NCBI GenBank assembly: GCA_049426725.1
Contig: JBMSYN010000037.1
Span: 1 to 7,319 of the forward strand
DNA length: 7,319 nt
Reading direction: 5' to 3'
Source: UBA961 sp049426725
GTDB taxonomy: Bacteria > Bacteroidota > Ignavibacteria > Kapaibacteriales > UBA961
The translations under genes were made by a program, and so were the position numbers. This document shows positions 6,426 to 7,319 of the stretch, piece after piece. The notes beneath the pieces were generated by a model. The model worked only from the letters and a program-made list of their open reading frames with translations. It searched no databases and was not told the DNA's origin. The stretch's first letter is position 1; the number at the start of each line of letters is the position of its first letter.

Positions 6426-7247
6426 TTAATTATTCACGATGATTGTACCTGAAGTTCTATAATTGCCTGATTCAATTGTATAGATATATGAACCGGCTGT
6501 AACAGGTGTACCATTTGCATCTGCTTTATCCCAATACAACATATAATTTGCAGGAACTTGCATTTCATTGACAAGTGTGCGAACGAGATTACCACGGATG
6601 TCAAACACTTTTACAGCGATTGGCTGTGCTGTGTTCAATACGCGATAGCGAATCATTGATACTTCTGTATTTGATGTTGGATTTGGGAATACAGGGCTCA
6701 AGTCATAAGCTGTGCCTTGGCCATCACGAACTGCTGTTGTACCAGAAATGATAAGTTTGAAATCAGCTAGTCCAACACCATCTTTTCCTTCGGCTTGGCC
6801 ATCTTTACCATCATTGAAAACCATGCCATAGTGAGTTACAACATCAGTACCATAGTAGGTTTTTGGAGTAAATGTCAAAGAAAAGATATTTGGTGCCTGG
6901 CCAGTCATTAAGCCAACTGATTCATCTCTCCAGTTCTGACCAACTCCATTTGCGTCTTTTGCCATTTTTTCCCAGAAACCAGTTCCGGCTCCAGAATGCA
7001 TAATACATTTTGCAGCGCCATTCATAGTTGGTTTTGCTTCTGCATTTCCTGCAAGTGGGTGCATTTTATCTGTAAATACAACAATTGTGACTGGTTGATC
7101 AGATGCATAGCTGCCATCTGCAGAAAAAAACTTGATGGCATCATATTTTGAATCATCACCTTCTTTTGCATAGTTAATCTCAACTTGTGCAAATAAAGGA
7201 GCAGAAATCATGGCGAACATCGCCAACATTGTAAGAAATTTCTTCAT
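6426..7247 (-). CDS. Small secreted protein: amylase-type N-terminal module plus FlgD-like T9SS sorting domain
   Basis: I place the start at 7247, giving 273 residues, because MKKFLTMLAMFAMISAPLFA|Q is a classical signal peptide preceded by AAAGGTG. The frame is open upstream to an ATG at 7316, but that would bury the signal peptide behind 23 Phe-rich residues. Residues about 50-167 form a beta-rich module resembling residues 30-143 of the neighbouring 953-residue GH13 enzyme: PVTIVVFTD, CIMHSG (H84), NW, SLTF...YYG (123-133), then Y-GMVF and EGKDGVGLAD (153-162). Residues about 184-273 are a T9SS/FlgD-like sorting domain (VFPNP, VKVFDIRGNLVRTL, AGSYIYTI, ending IIVNN). There is no catalytic domain, so a glycan-binding or surface accessory role is inferred from the shared module. 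It has its own terminator and the clearest ribosome binding site here. Five of seven Arg codons are CGC or CGT, compatible with high expression. The function is not established. Confidence 0.92.
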   Translation of the reverse strand: MKKFLTMLAMFAMISAPLFAQVEINYAKEGDDSKYDAIKFFSADGSYASDQPVTIVVFTDKMHPLAGNAEAKPTMNGAAKCIMHSGAGTGFWEKMAKDANGVGQNWRDESVGLMTGQAPNIFSLTFTPKTYYGTDVVTHYGMVFNDGKDGQAEGKDGVGLADFKLIISGTTAVRDGQGTAYDLSPVFPNPTSNTEVSMIRYRVLNTAQPIAVKVFDIRGNLVRTLVNEMQVPANYMLYWDKADANGTPVTAGSYIYTIESGNYRTSGTIIVNN

Positions 7248-7252
7248 GAAAA

Positions 7253-7259
7253 CACCTTT
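7253..7259 (-). promoter_or_regulatory. Ribosome binding site deciding the start of the small secreted protein
   Basis: On the minus strand AAAGGTG lies five bases before the ATG at 7247. It is the only convincing Shine-Dalgarno-like sequence in the window, and it supports the signal-peptide start over the longer frame beginning at 7316. Confidence 0.65.
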
Positions 7260-7262
7260 GGT

Positions 7263-7287
7263 AAAAAAAGTGAAAAAAATTGAAAAA
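7263..7287. repeat. Three A-tracts in 10-bp phase in the leader of the small secreted protein
   Basis: Runs of 7, 7 and 5 adenines on the plus strand begin at 7263, 7273 and 7283, exactly 10 bp apart, the last two each preceded by TG. A-tracts spaced near the helical repeat are known to bend DNA. On the transcribed (minus) strand they appear as T-tracts 16-40 bases before the start codon. They could instead be part of an unstructured leader. The pattern is seen directly; function is inferred. Confidence 0.55.
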
Positions 7288-7319
7288 TGTGAGGAGCTTT
7301 GGAAGTCTGCAAACACAAA

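Noticed and set aside
485..7247. A classical Sus-type polysaccharide utilisation locus.
   Set aside because: No SusC-like TonB-dependent porin, SusD lipoprotein or regulator is present in the window; only exported enzymes and a module protein are seen.
7248..7316. A longer version of the small secreted protein starting at 7316.
   Set aside because: It would add 23 Phe-rich residues ahead of a textbook signal peptide, and translate the A-tract leader. The internal ATG at 7247 has an AAAGGTG ribosome binding site.
1..7319. Mobile elements, CRISPR arrays or signs of recent transfer.
   Set aside because: No transposase or integrase frames, terminal inverted repeats or spaced repeat arrays are visible. 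Composition looks even, and all genes appear intact apart from the one cut by the window edge.

Overview
The window reads as a chromosomal stretch from a member of the Bacteroidota/Chlorobiota (FCB) group. Three of the five encoded proteins end in a type IX secretion system (T9SS) type A sorting domain, a system confined to that group. Most start codons lack a Shine-Dalgarno sequence, and the best promoter candidate carries the Bacteroidota-style -7 element TAnnTTTG. The base composition is moderately AT-rich. The FlgD-like sorting domain on the 6426-7247 gene and the style of the large amylase recall Ignavibacteria/Kapabacteria-type genomes, but that narrower placement is inference.

All genes are on the minus strand, so transcription runs from high to low coordinates. 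From 7247 to 6426 lies a single-gene unit: a small secreted protein with a good ribosome binding site, a leader containing three A-tracts 10 bp apart, and a strong intrinsic terminator (6372-6406). A short regulatory gap (6291-6371) follows, holding a candidate promoter, a 7-bp-arm inverted repeat and an 11-bp direct repeat of period 20. After it comes a tightly packed probable operon: a 953-residue multidomain GH13 enzyme (6290-3429), a CBM48-esterase (3420-1999), a single-domain GH13 alpha-amylase-like enzyme (2002-485) and a DUF1028 protein (from 476, running off the left edge). Gaps within the operon are 8 bp, a 4-bp ATGA overlap and 8 bp.

The locus looks like an exported alpha-glucan (starch/glycogen-like) processing system. 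The large GH13 enzyme and the esterase carry nearly identical sorting-domain endings (both finish in -IQ) and should reach the cell surface or medium. The second GH13 enzyme has a signal peptide but no sorting domain and is likely periplasmic, suggesting staged breakdown. The secreted DUF1028 protein is an unexplained fourth partner. The most interesting observation is that the small upstream protein appears to be a free-standing version of the N-terminal module of the 953-residue amylase, joined to its own sorting domain. This suggests a non-catalytic surface or secreted glycan-binding accessory encoded directly beside the enzyme. No RNA genes, mobile elements or CRISPR arrays were seen, and no gene-free stretch exceeds 135 bp.
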